Assembly: GCF_027943255.1 (NCBI RefSeq) | Contig: NC_072895.1 | Coordinates: forward strand, 24,774,001 to 24,838,000 | Direction of reading: 5' to 3' | DNA length: 64,000 nt | Source: Anastrepha obliqua | Lineage: Eukaryota > Arthropoda > Insecta > Diptera > Tephritidae | Shown: positions 54,100-64,000 of the stretch, in pieces | How positions within the stretch are numbered: the stretch's first letter is position 1 | Layout of the letters: the number at the start of each line of letters is the position of its first letter | Notes under the pieces: generated by a model | Database searches by the model: none | Seen by the model: only the letters and a program-made list of their open reading frames with translations | Told to the model about the DNA's origin: nothing | Translations under genes and position numbers: made by a program

Positions 54100-54243
54100 T
54101 ATTAATTTTGCAGGGTTAATTAGGGTGTTGAAATGTTCCGGAATAATTCAATAGGTGAAAATAATAAGACGAAAATAATGCGCGTTAACGGGCAAAAATA
54201 AAATAAATTTTTTAGCAGATTTGAAACATTTCGTATGCATGTA

Positions 54244-55008
54244 CAGCCTTGGCCAAAAGTATTAGGCACCCCACTAAAATGCAAGTAATTTCATATGTGG
54301 CTACCAAAATGACAGCTGCCTTCTGCAAATGTGCGATAAATTGTATTATGGGAAAAGCCATGACACACTTGGCACGTCTAAAAGTCTAAAAAGTCGCATT
54401 TTTAAAGGTTTACTTAAAATATTTTGGCATTTTAAATTTGTTGGTCAATGTGTGAATAATCTTTAGTGCAAAATTATAAAGCGGTTATAAATAATTTCTT
54501 TTTATCGAAATGCCTAAAACAAGTGAATTCTGTTACGGCACGAAAGTGAGAATCCTAGTTTTAAGTGAGGAAGGCAAATCTCAGGTAGAAATTGCCAATT
54601 TGATGGGATGTTTGTGGCGCGCAGTCCAATATGCTATTAAGCGATTTGCGGAGACAAAAATCCATCATAATAAATAAAAAAATGCAAGAAAACGCCTCAC
54701 TAGTGAACGGGAATACCGAAAACTTATATGCAAGTCTCTCAAAGAGCGTAAAAACTGCTCGTCTGCCCTTGCAGCTGCCCCGTCAGAAGAAATTAGAAAA
54801 TCCCTCTAGTGCACGAACAGCTAGAAGAAGGCTTCTGGAAGCAGGTTTAAAAGGTTGCAAAGCCCGAAGGAAGCCGTGGCTTTCAGAAAAAAATCGAAAA
54901 AACCGGTTAGAGTGGGAACTCCGCCACCAACATTTTACCGAGGAACATTGGTCGGTTGGTTGTTTTCTACGAATACTCTGATGAATCGAACTTTGCGGGT
55001 GGCTTAGT
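54244..55008 (+). mobile_element. Tc1-like (DD34E) element, N-terminal half
   Basis: The terminus CAGCCTTGGCCAAAAGTATT follows TA (54242-54243). The transposase begins at about 54511: MPKTSEFCYGTKVRILVLSE then SQVEIANLMGCLWRAVQYAI (first helix-turn-helix). After a frame change come SSARTARRRLLEAGLKGCKA and KPWLSEKNRKNRLEWELRHQ, and a WSV...SDESNF-like first-catalytic block in broken frames at about 54950. It is cut by the family B MITE, and no 3' half is found beyond it. Confidence 0.8.
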
Positions 55009-55012
55009 TTAA

Positions 55013-55738
55013 GGGGTTAGGTGGGTTTGAAAATTTCAAAAAATCGATTTTTTTTTTTTGTCTTATTAAATAGTATAATATGTTTAAAATATTCTCCTAA
55101 AATTTCAAATTGATCCGAGTAAAATTCTACGAGATAGACCCTTCAGAAGTTCCGCCCATCAGGCCATGTCAGTGCAGCGTTTCGCAGGTATACGCGTTTA
55201 TCTCAAAACTCGATTTTTTAAGTCGGTGGACACGATTTCTCGAAAAGTTATGAAGCGATTTTGTTCAAATTTTGCACACATCTTTGGAATAACATTATCA
55301 AGTTATTGAACGAAAGATTTTTTTTTATTTTTATTACAACTAATTTTTTCGAGCCAACATATGACGAAAATTTGACCAAAAAATGTGTTTTTTTGTTCAA
55401 AGTCTGTCAAAAATTCAAATTAAATTTTATTTTTTTTTCCTTCGTCCAGTAACGAGATTTATCCATGTACTAACGAAATATTTTTGGTTTTTTGATTTTA
55501 AATGAACCAATAATGAGTTATGCTGTCCACGGCAAGAGCATTTTTTTGTGAGACGTTAAGGGAGATGAGGTACCAACGGCTGAGTTTTCGGAATTTTTAA
55601 ATAAAAATTTCACAAAATACTGTCTAAATATGTATCTTTGATATGCTGAATTGTTTAAATAAAATATATGATTGTATATATTAAAAAAAAAATTGTAAAA
55701 ATACCCTTTTTTTGAACCTTTGTAACCCACCTAACCCC
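55013..55738. mobile_element. TTAA-flanked MITE family B, complete
   Basis: TTAA at 55009-55012 and 55739-55742; inverted ends GGGGTTAGGTGGGTTTG and GGGGTTAGGTGGGTTAC. 726 bp, reverse-oriented relative to the copy at 10363-11816, and without the nested family D insertion. Shared blocks: GTACCAACGGCTGAGTTTTC, GTCCACGGCAAGAGCA, GGTGGACACGAT and AGTTCCGCCCAT. Non-coding. Confidence 0.88.
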
Positions 55739-55834
55739 TTAAGCAACATTTTAAAATATCAACAACCATAGCTTCCTACGCTAGTCCAATTTCAAAGAAA
55801 TAACACAAATCTTAGAAAACGATTGTTTATGATT

Positions 55835-56320
55835 TTCAATAATTTATTTTTGCTAGTCTATGGCTTTATTTTACAAAAATTAAAACACAGCATTAATGCA
55901 TCAGGTTTCGACTTGATTTTAGCAAATTTTCAAAAAAAAAAAAAAAATTAATAATTATAAAAGTTATCGCTGTTTGTATGGAGCCCATTTCTTCAGAAGT
56001 CCCATTCGGTGATCATCACAAGTCCTTAAATATTCATCTAAAATCAATCGGGCAAGAGAAATTAGTTTTATTAGTAGATTATCGTGTGCCTGATTGAAGC
56101 TTTATTTTAAAGGTTTATTTTCGCATAATTAACAATATGGCGGCCGCAGGAAATATTTTTCAGATTTTCGAGAAAAACACCGAAAATTAATTTAAAAAAA
56201 AAAACGAAATTCTTGAAAAACAAGTTCTTCGATCAGGCACGAGTTTCTTATGTTTTTCAAAACCAGTATATATTTTTTGAGAAAAACGAATTTAAAGTTT
56301 TGTTATCGGCTCTGGAGCGC
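55835..56320. mobile_element. TTAA-type MITE family A, both ends truncated
   Basis: Matches 4933-5589 through GTTTCGACTTGA, GATCATCACAAGTCCTT, GTGCCTGATTGAAGC, AGGAAATATTTTTCAGATTT and GATCAGGCACGAGTTT. It loses homology after the GAGAAAAACGAATTTAAAG core. The terminal repeats are absent. Confidence 0.75.
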
Positions 56321-56699
56321 TGTATATACCTACACATATGCGCGTTCTGCTTAGTAGTGTTGGTGAGAAATTTGTGGCGCGCTTTTGTCAGTCAACATTT
56401 AAAGTGGGCGAAAAAAATATAGCAACCGAAATATGTTGGCAGGTTTTGCTCACTTATTTATTTATTTTTTAATTAAAATATTTTTTTTTATAAAAAATAT
56501 AGTGCATTCTATAATGAATTAAAAAAATGCAATAAAATTCCATCATTTTTTATCAAAATTGAAAAAAAAAATTTAGTACGCAGTTTTATAGTTCATTAAA
56601 TTTACTATAATTAAGAACAAGTGTGAATTCGCTTAAAATTCTCGTTGATTTTTGAGAATTTTTTCCCTGACCCAAAAAAATACCTGAAATTGGAAGTAC

Positions 56700-57115
56700 T
56701 AGGTTGTTCAATAAGTTTTCCAGTGCGATAAGAAAAACTTTGATGGTCATAAAATATGGTTTGAATATTGTAAATATTATTCAGTATAGTCTCTCTGAAC
56801 ATCAAAACACTTGCTCCAACAAGATTCCAATTAATAAATTCCATCCCTGAAGTGAGAAGCTTTAATGAAGCTTTACGAATGAACCTCATCATTCAATATA
56901 AAACACTTTCCACGCATGATTTTTTTAGGTCTGGAAACAGATGGAAGCCACTAAGAGCCAAATCTGGTAAATGCAGTGAATGCTTCAACAAATCGAACTT
57001 TAATTCATGGATTTTAGCCACTGTAAAAATGCTCTTGCGGTTCGGTGCATTATCCTGATGAAAAAGAATTTTTTGAAGTGAAAACTTCTTTAGAATCGTT
57101 GGGAGTGATTTGAGA
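56700..57115 (-). mobile_element. mariner C-terminal remnant
   Basis: The terminus AGGTTGTTCAATAAGTTTTC starts at about 56701. The minus strand encodes TILKKFSLQKILF, HQDNAPNRKSIFTVAKIHEL with the second catalytic Asp, and LKHSLHLPDLALSGFHLFPD, where the third Asp is Gly (ALSGF for APSDF). It then reads MRGKCF and HFRDGIYYWNLVGASVLMFR. The N-terminal half is missing. Confidence 0.78.
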
Positions 57116-57207
57116 AAAAGTGAAACGAAAAAAGCGACACTCTTGGCTACGAATATTACATATAAACGTAGCGATGAACTAAATAACTTTTAGGCCAGCG
57201 CCGACAG

Positions 57208-57275
57208 CATGGCGCGATAGCCGAGCGGCTAGCAATGTGAGCTTCCGATCCAAAATTCTTGGTTCGAATCACAAG
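57208..57275 (+). repeat. tRNA-like sequence, probable SINE head
   Basis: CATGGCGCGATAGCCGAGCG (A-box-like) and the B box GGTTCGAATCA about 35 bp later are followed by an A-rich run. There is no matching 3' acceptor strand, so it is a tRNA-derived repeat or pseudogene rather than a working tRNA. Confidence 0.55.
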
Positions 57276-57344
57276 AAAAAAAAATTTTTTATACAGTTAT
57301 TTTATTTTATTTTATGATATGTTTATGAGGAGCTTTTTTTCATG

Positions 57345-57505
57345 GCAGAAATACACTCGGTGTTTTGCCATTGCCTGCTGAGGGGTGAGCGCTATTAGAA
57401 AAATAGTTTTTCTTAATTTTGGTGTTTTCACCGAGATTCGAACTGACGTTCTCTCTGTGAATTCTGAATAGTAGTCACGCACCAACCCATTCGGCTACGG
57501 CGTTT
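57345..57505 (-). repeat. tRNA-derived SINE, partial
   Basis: Minus strand: GCCGTAGCCGAATGGGTTGG head, B box GTTCGAATCTCGG, then body blocks AGCGCTCACCCCTCAGCAGG and CATTGC. Same family as 44961-45246. It stops within the body, next to the tRNA-like sequence at 57208-57275. Confidence 0.8.
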
Positions 57506-57633
57506 GTTTAATTTTACTGATGCAAAAATGAGGGAAAATATTTGAATAAAGTTTGCTTACTGTTTACACATTTTCCAAAGGTGACGGAGAACCAAAAAAA
57601 AAAGTCGATTTTCAAACAAATACGAGTGCATAT

Positions 57634-57748
57634 GTGTAATTGTGTTAGAGTTTCGGTCACGCCCCAGCAAAACCTGCGTGCATATGTGTTTGTAACATTC
57701 AAAAAAATGTAATTGTGTTAGAGTTTCGGTCACGCAGGTTTTGCTGGG
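57634..57748. repeat. Direct plus inverted repeat cluster
   Basis: AATTGTGTTAGAGTTTCGGTCACG occurs twice in direct orientation (about 57637 and 57711). The adjoining CCCCAGCAAAACCTGCGTG (about 57662-57680) recurs inverted as CACGCAGGTTTTGCTGGGG (about 57731-57749), a hairpin-capable pair. Confidence 0.75.
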
Positions 57749-57822
57749 GACGCTCATAATAGCAACCGCGTGTGTATTTTTATATTCGTAAATATTTTCA
57801 TTTTTAAATATTTACCGCAATT

Positions 57823-58224
57823 ATGCCGAAAAATAATGCAGAAAAGTTTCGTGAATATCGACAGAAAAAAAAATCAATAAATAGCATCACGGAATTCATT
57901 CACGAAAATTTAATAAAGTATACACCAGAAGTATCGCGGATACTTAGAAAAGATTACAATAAAGTTCCAATGATTTTAAGTGGCGATTTTAACGTAAATT
58001 TTGCATTGGACACAGCGGTTCCTTTAATTGACGTTCTCAATACAACATTCAATTTAAAAATGTGTAACAATCGCACTGAATCGACAACACGATCAAAAAC
58101 AACCATTAACGCGGTATTTCAAAGATATGTTGACAACATCGAAACCAAAGCATTTGTATCATATTTTAGCTATCATAAGCCACTCGTATCATTTGTTGAA
58201 ATTGAAAACATTGAGGATGAATAA
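57823..58224 (+). CDS. Small ORF with EEP (endonuclease/exonuclease/phosphatase)-like C-terminus
   Basis: An uninterrupted 133-residue frame begins with a basic MPKNNAEKFREYRQKKK leader, like the start of some insect Helitron-type and other TE proteins. It then joins ITEFIHENLIKYTPEVSRIL and PMILSGDFNVNFALDTAVPL. The SGDFNVN run matches the central catalytic GDFN motif of EEP nucleases. The terminal SYHKPLVSF sits where EEP proteins have SDH, with Tyr for Asp. It is far shorter than an EEP domain (about 230 residues), as if an internal deletion fused the first codons to the domain's last third. It is open and has good codon continuity, so it may be a recently deleted TE gene. A translated product is uncertain. 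Confidence 0.5.
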   Translation: MPKNNAEKFREYRQKKKSINSITEFIHENLIKYTPEVSRILRKDYNKVPMILSGDFNVNFALDTAVPLIDVLNTTFNLKMCNNRTESTTRSKTTINAVFQRYVDNIETKAFVSYFSYHKPLVSFVEIENIEDE

Positions 58225-58449
58225 TAATAAAATGAAGAAAATAAAATATGAACTTTATAGCAATATTATAATGAACCTATAATTATCTTGCTCCTAATGC
58301 TGCTTTCGTCTTATTCTCTCTCAGTTTGTTTTACGGAAGGTTTCACTTCTATCGCGTCTAACCGTTAGACTGGTATTTTTTTTTCTTTCGCAAAGTGGAT
58401 CTTTTTCACGATTTTTTTTCCTCCAGCTAGTCTAAAGGGTTACAATAAT

Positions 58450-59250
58450 ATTCAGAATTCATTCTTTTACCAGTTTACGAGTAATCCATAAACAAAATTC
58501 CTTTCGCATCCAACAAAACTGATGCTAACACCTTCTTAGCCGATAGCCGATTTCTGGGCACGAACTCGTTTCGGAGCCAAAGAACCAGATTCTCACCACT
58601 CTTTAGTCTCTTGTCTTGATTTAGGGTCTTGGCGATATACTCAAGTCTCATCCATAGTGATGAATCGACGCTTAAAGTTCACTTTATCCTTTCGAAAATG
58701 CCTTAAATTTTGCTCAGAAAGTCGCATTCGAATGTGTTTTTGTTCCATTCTTAGCGAAGGAGGCACACAGCTTTCTGAAAGCCAATACTTCAGTCCAAAT
58801 ATTGCTGACACTGCCCAATGTGATACTTAGCGGTTCTACTAAATCTCTCACAGTCACTTGAAGATGTTCTATTACGATTTCCTGCATTTTTTGTACGATT
58901 TCTGTTGTTGTTGCTTCTTTTGGACGTACTTGACGTGGATCGCCTTCAAAACTTGTACGACCAGGTTTAAATTCAGCAATCCATCTTTCTACTGCACTAA
59001 TTGATGACGAAAAGTCCTTAAACACTTTCAACATTCGTTCATAAATTTCATTTGCTTTTAAACCTTTTTGTTTTTTATACTTGATTTTTCTCAATGTAGA
59101 AAAAAACTGTGACACGTCGATACGAAATGGCTTGTAAACAAAGAATGAATTGAGAGATTGAAATAAAACTTCACATACGTTCATATGAAGAGTGTACCAA
59201 CATAACAAAAACAAGTTAGGCCAGTAGCAACGCCGAGCTCTTTTATCGAG
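58450..59250 (-). mobile_element. mariner remnant (copy 2), N-terminal half
   Basis: The minus-strand frame 59256-58714 encodes FSTLRKIKYKKQKGLKANEI, YERMLKVFKDFSSSISAVER, WIAEFKPGRTSFEGDPRQVR, TTTEIVQKMQEIVIEHLQVT and DLVEPLSITLGSVSNIWTEV. This is a complete mariner DNA-binding half. The distal part (58450-58710) reads in broken frames. It matches 10205-10358 plus 11821-12400, but without the MITE present there. The catalytic half is absent. Confidence 0.83.
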
Positions 59251-60067
59251 CCGCAAAGCTTCTTAAAGAACCTAGAATTTTTATAATTCGTGTTTCCACA
59301 ATTTAGTGCGCGCCACTTCGTTTTAATTAGTCTGGCTAATTTAAAAGTCATAAATCTTCAAATTAAAATATTAGCAAGTCATCAATGAATATTTATAGGC
59401 AAATAATTTCTCTTCCTTTTGTTCGTTTTGTTTATTTGATTTTTATTATGCAGCTGGTTGTCAAAATCGCGAATCTGAACACCGCAGATTTTCTCCGTGT
59501 AAAAAAATTGCATGGTTTTGTTATATAGCGGAAATGCGAAGAAAATATTATAAAAACTCAATAGAATTTTCTGCGCACCCATTTTTTTTTTAATTTTCAT
59601 TCTCATTTTTTTTAATTCTCAGCAGGTTTCAGATTTTGATGAAAAGTTTTCCCATTTTTCTAATTATTTTTTAAAGTTGAAATTTTAATTTAAATGGTAT
59701 TTTGTTAGATGAAAGCTATACTTTTATAAAAAAATAATTAACATTACAAAAAAACAGGAAAATAGCCAAACCTGTCAGGATGTTGACCTGCTATATTTTT
59801 CAAACAAGAAATATAAAAAAAGAATAAAACAAATAAAGGAAGCATTTCTACAATTGCATTGACTAGTAGGCACAAATTCGAAGCCCACCATTTCCAATAA
59901 ACTATTACTATGATATTTGTACAAGGTGATCATTTAACCAATTTGGACGTGCGGACTTCAGGTGTGGAAAACTGCAAAAGGAACTCACATAAACAAAATT
60001 CAACGACAACAATCAAAAATCTTACGTATAATAAGAATGCCACACGAGTACACAAAGCTGATAGATA
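59251..60067. other. Intergenic, no gene seen
   Basis: AT-rich. The phrase (A/G)CTATACTTTTATAAAAAAAT followed by GGAAAATAG(C/T)CAAA resembles 19018-19070; otherwise nothing. Confidence 0.4.
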
Positions 60068-60069
60068 TA

Positions 60070-61609
60070 CAGGGTGACAAGAAATAAGTGTATACAACAT
60101 TTTTTAATGAAAAAAATTTATCATTAATAGTAGCTCAAAACAAATCGTGAAGTTTTGATAGACAATGTTTGAGTAACATTATATTCAGCCAGTTTCGAAG
60201 TGACCACCTGTAGCACGAATACACGAGCTCAAACGTTTCAAAAAATTTTGTGCTATAGGCCGTAGTTCGTCTACCGTTATGCGATCCCACTCTCGACGCA
60301 ACGCTTGCTTCAGGGACTCCAAAGTTTTGTGGCGTTTTGCACAGGTTCTTGCTTCCAAAATCGACCATACGCTGTAATCTAGCGGATTCAGATCCGGTGA
60401 GTAGGTAGCCATTCTTGGGAAGTAATGAAAGAGGGGAAATTGGCTTTGCATCACTCTTGAGATGTTTTTGCTCTGTGGGCGGATTTTGACGATGTTCAAC
60501 AGTGGACGAAGGCCCAGGGGCTTCTGTAGACCAATTTCTGTCGTTTTGATGATTGTGAGCTTATTCAACGGTAAATAGCTTCTCATCCGTAAAGACGATT
60601 TTCTCCCAGCCCGTACCTGCGGCCCGACGTTGGAGCGAGCGACATCTTTCGAGTCTATAAGACTTTCTTTTTTTCATCCGTGAGCAGCTGGCATTTTTGT
60701 AGTTTATAAGGCTTAAGTCCAAATTCTTTTTTTGCTATAAAGCGAGCTGATTCACGATTGATGCCTGTCTCACGAGCAATTTTCCTCATCGAGACCATAG
60801 AATTTCGTTGAACTCTTTTTTTGATGATTTTTTGGTTATTGGAAGTGTTAGCAGTACATTTTCTTCCTCTTCCAGGACGGTCACCTTTATTACCATTGAC
60901 ATCGTTACACAAAGTATTTAAAAAGAGCTGGAACAGAAACGAATACTTTTTTTGTATAGGGTTTTTCAGTAAGAGCGCTTCAACTTTTGAACTTTTTTGA
61001 ATAAAACACAAACGGTTTGACTTTTTAACAAATTTTTTTTTATTATCGAGTTTGAACATATACATTTAAGTATGAAATTCGATTTCTTTTGCATGACCAC
61101 CGCGTGCACATTTTACGAAGTCCAATCGTTGAACCCAATTTTCGACCACTCTTTTGCATAAATCGGCCGAAATTCCAGCAATTTCGCGTTCAATATTGGC
61201 TCTGAGCTCACAAATCGTCGCCGGCTTGTTACTGTAGACCAATGACTTCACATAACCCCAAAACGGGACGGCTTGTTAAATGGACCGTAAAATGGCCGTA
61301 ATGCTCTTAAAGTAGCAGCAACAGAACGATTATTTTCATAAAAAATTTGCACGATTTGCAATCGTTGCTCAAGTGTGTAGCGTTCCATGATGAAATATAT
61401 ACTAATGAAGTTTACAAATGACAAGCGAAAAATAAAAAATATTGCGTCGTTCGCCCTCCCTATCGGAAAAAAGTTGAAGCGCACCTATTGAAAAACCCTA
61501 TACTTCAGAACACACACAACAATCACAAAATAAGAGCATTCCCTAAAAAAATTTTACATGCATCTAATTGCACAGAGAAGTTTGTATACAGTTATTTTTT
61601 GTCACCCTG
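60070..61609 (-). mobile_element. maT-like (DD37D) element carrying a nested mariner
   Basis: Ends CAGGGTGACAAGAAATAAGT and, inward from the right, CAGGGTGACAAAAAATAACT, flanked by TA at 60068-60069 and 61610-61611. The minus-strand transposase has an N-terminal block GDRPGRGRKCTANTSNNQKI then MVSMRKIARETGINRESARF and FGLKPYKLQKCQLL (60920-60655). After a deleted/degraded core it ends YSPDLNPLDYSVWSILEART (third catalytic Asp) and ALRREWDRITVDELRP up to 60190. It differs in sequence from the maT-like copies at 1030 and 42.6 kb. Confidence 0.82.
60959..61498 (-). mobile_element. Internally deleted mariner-like element nested in maT
   Basis: Ends GGGTTTTTCAGTAAGAGCGC and, inward from the right, GGGTTTTTCAATAGGTGCGC continue into TTCAACTTTT. 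They are flanked by TA at 60957-60958 and 61499-61500. 540 bp. The minus-strand transposase start MERYTLEQRLQIVQIFYENN followed by RSVAATLRALRPFYG runs almost directly into the C-terminus YSNKPATICELRANIEREIA and GGHAKEIEFHT. The catalytic region is deleted. Confidence 0.85.
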
Positions 61610-61613
61610 TATA

Positions 61614-62864
61614 TTGGGTTGGCAACTAAGTAGTTGCGGATTTTGTTTAGAAAATCAAAGACAAATTTTTCATGGAACTAAATAACTATATTCTGTAATG
61701 CATTACCCATTTTGATCAATGACCTTTTGCCATCTTTCAGGCAGCATCATAATCCCACGTTCATAAGACTTCTGGTTTTTATTAGCAAAAAACTGAAACA
61801 GGTACGACTTGACATCATCATCAATATCGAAATTTTTACCATTCAAGGAGTTTTGTAAAGATCGAAACAAAAAGGTATCAGATCGCGCAAGGTCAGAACT
61901 ATATGGTGGATGTGGCAAAATATGCCAACCAAGCTCCAATAATTTTTACTGAGTGTCCAAAGATGTGTGTGGCCTTGCATTGTCATGATGGAATGCAATA
62001 ATTTTTCAATTTGTCAATTCGGGCCGCTTTTCTCCAACTGCATTATTTAATTTCGTTAGTTGTTCAATGTAGACATCAGAATTGATCGTTCGGTTGGGTG
62101 GTAAGTGTTCAAAGTAGACAATTCCTTTGTAATCCCACCAAACTGATAACAAAACCTTCTTTAGATGAATAGAAGCTTTTGACGTTGTTTGAGTTGGTTC
62201 ACCTGGTTCACGATTTTTTCTGCTTTCCATTTTTCATCACCAGTTATCAGTCGTTTTAAAAATAGATCATTTTCATTACGTTTCTTTAGGAAATCGCAGC
62301 TGTTAATGCGTTTCTTTCAGTTCGTGAGGAACCCATGTATCGAGTTTTTGAACATAGCCAAGTTGTTTTAAGTGATTTTCAATGCGTGTATATGATATAT
62401 GAAGCCTCTCTGCAATCTCACGTGTTGTACTGCGATGATCCGAATCAAATATTGCTTTGATTAGGGCATCATAAACTTCAACTGGACGACCAGAGCGTTT
62501 TTCATCTTCGAGCGAAACATCAGCAGAACGAAATTGGGCAAACCATTTTTGGCACTGTCGTTCTTTTAAGGCTTTGTGACCATAAACAGCACATCACTTT
62601 TTATGAGCTTGCGATGCGGTTTTCCCTTTGCGGAAATAAACAAGCAAAATGTGACGAAAATGTTCCATTCGATTTTCCATTTTTCAACGAACGTCAAACG
62701 AAAACTACGCAACCGATCAAAACACTTTTTTTACTGATTGACAGCTGAATTGCCAACTATCAAATAAAAAAGTGTGTTTTACATTTGTACTACGTCTGCA
62801 AACCTAAAAATTCAACTGAAGTCATCTATGAGTGAAATCCGCAATTACCTAGTTGCCAACCCAA
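61614..62864 (-). mobile_element. mariner element, full length, degraded
   Basis: Ends TTGGGTTGGCAACTAAGTAG and, inward from the right, TTGGGTTGGCAACTAGGTAA continue into TTGCGGATTT. The left TA is at 61612-61613, immediately after the maT element's own TA. 1251 bp. Minus strand: N-terminal CDRKVKLNDRRVG-like start near 62680, middle (62230-62006) KKVLLSVWWDYKGIVYFEHL then INSDVYIEQLTKLNNAV, then 61939-61703 ELGWHILPHPPYSSDLARSD with the third catalytic Asp and NQKSYERGIMMLPERWQKVI. The HHDN motif is corrupted (FHHDNARPH in a shifted frame near 61980). Confidence 0.87.
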
Positions 62865-63295
62865 CATGTATATATAATTTCCTTTAGCTCCTGTTGGAAC
62901 GTACGGCCAGAGCACAAAAAATTATGTCATCCATAAAACGACCATCGGTCGACGAGGAAATAAAAACGCTATAAACCGGATATTTTAAAGAAACAAACCT
63001 GCAGAAAAACAAAGAAGTCAACACACTTCAAAACTTGAAAAAAAAACTATAATACAAGACCTTAAATTAAATTAAATAAAATCTAAAATAACTATTACGA
63101 GTAAAATGTAATTCCTGTCTATCTTAAACTGATTTTTAAAAAATGTACTTATTGTTAATATGTGAAATAATATGTATACTTAAAAGTGTTTTTAGAGGAT
63201 CATTGAATTTGAAGAAGATTTTACTGAAATAATTTCAATGAAAAATTCGAATGCTTTTCTATGTGCTTTATTGCTTTTCAACCTACCTGTACATA
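62865..63295. other. Intergenic, no gene seen
   Basis: AT-rich; nothing recognised. Confidence 0.4.
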
Positions 63296-64000
63296 CGAGG
63301 ACGGTTCAATAAGTACCCGTGTTTGATGACAGAGAGCGTACCTGAGGGAAGTTGGTGTTAGCATCGCGTGCTGTCATCTATCAAACGACGGCAAAATAAA
63401 TTTCAGACTGATTGATGGGTTAGTTTGGATTTGGCAGCTATTCGAGTAAGACGAGTTTCGTGATTATTCGTCGTTCGATAATTCGCTTTTTGTTTTTGAA
63501 TGAGAAAAAATCCGAGGAGTTAAAATCAAAGTTGGATGTTGTCTATGGGGACACTTTGCCGTTTATGACCACAGTTAGATATTGGTTCAACGAATTTAAA
63601 CGTGGGCGAACATCCGATTTTGATGAGAAGCGACCAGGACGCTCGGCAGACGTGGTTACCGATGAAATCATTCAAAAAGTTCACGACATGGTTCTCGCTG
63701 ATCTACGACCGAAAGTGCGTGAAGTAACAGAAGCCATAGGTGTGTCGAACGGAACGGCAATTAATATTTTACAGGATAAGTTGGCGATGAATAAATTGTC
63801 GGCCCGATGGGCTCGACGATGCTCATAAGCAACAACAAGCGGATGCAGCTGTTATTTTGAAAGCAGTGTTTGGAGCAAGCGAGATCCAAAGGAATTTTCG
63901 CGTCGATTGTCACTGTTGATGAAACCTGGATTCATCATTACACACCAGAAATTAAGCAACAATTAAAACAATGTATTTCTCCCGGTGAATCTGCTTCCAA
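63296..64000 (+). mobile_element. mariner element, open at right edge
   Basis: The terminus CGAGGACGGTTCAATAAGTA follows TA (63294-63295). The frame 63460-63828 encodes FLFLNEKKSEELKSKLDVVY, TVRYWFNEFKRGRTSDFDEK, RPGRSADVVTDEIIQKVHDM and EAIGVSNGTAINILQDKLAM, a complete mariner DNA-binding half. After a frameshift near 63820 it continues VTVDETWIHHYTPEIKQQLK with the first catalytic Asp and PGESAS, and runs off the window. Confidence 0.88.

Noticed and set aside
57208..57275. Functional tRNA gene
   Set aside because: A and B box-like motifs are present, but no acceptor-stem pairing and an A-rich run follows. More likely a tRNA-derived SINE.

Overview
The window is intron-rich, AT-rich dipteran genomic DNA packed with transposons. 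Three things point to a higher fly, most likely a tephritid fruit fly: one conserved host gene with fly-style GTAAGT donors; several families of Tc1/mariner transposase, including two DD41D (rosa-like) types; and a tRNA-derived SINE of a form I associate with tephritids. The taxon is inference; the gene and element calls come from motifs read in the sequence.

Host gene. The only convincing cellular gene is a plus-strand SLC16/monocarboxylate-transporter-like protein in five coding exons: 2669-4741, 8113-8222, 13881-14062, 14709-14949 and 19310-19451. All four junctions join in frame to give 915 residues. Exon 1 carries the N-terminal six-helix bundle and a very long Ser/Arg-rich cytoplasmic loop. 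Exons 2-5 carry helices 7-12. Its introns hold a dense load of TE remnants, and exon 5 is followed closely by AATAAA.

Layout. 1-1900: degraded LINE reverse-transcriptase pieces in both orientations and a DD37D (maT-like) element. 2000-19451: the transporter. Its introns hold TTAA-flanked MITEs, a mariner with a MITE-in-MITE insertion, a nearly full-length DD41D mariner, and at least four LINE 3' fragments. 20143-22116: a nearly 2-kb TTAA-flanked AT-rich element with internal repeats. 24-32 kb: SINE, Tc1-like remnant, internally deleted PIF/Harbinger element inserted in a LINE, and a mariner split by a Jockey-type LINE. 33-45 kb: mariners, a nested DD41D assembly, a DD41D deletion derivative, a Jockey RT split by a maT-like element, a Tc1-like remnant and a SINE. 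46-50 kb: LINE 3' ends, a Mutator-like transposase remnant, a mariner. 51.8-52.9 kb: a 111-bp tandem repeat and a pogo-like MITE. 52.9-64 kb: a nearly intact-ended mariner, Tc1, TTAA MITEs, a small intact ORF with an endonuclease/exonuclease/phosphatase-like motif, and a stack of three adjoining or nested mariner-superfamily elements, ending in a mariner cut by the window edge.

Most novel signal. At least three MITE families (A, B, D) have different terminal inverted repeats. They share TTAA-like target duplications, a length near 0.7 kb, a G-run at each end, a common internal core (GAGAAAAACGCRTTTAAAG-like), and the same order of blocks. Two natural filled/empty-site comparisons inside the window support recent mobility: B in a mariner, and D in B. 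No transposase is visible for them here.
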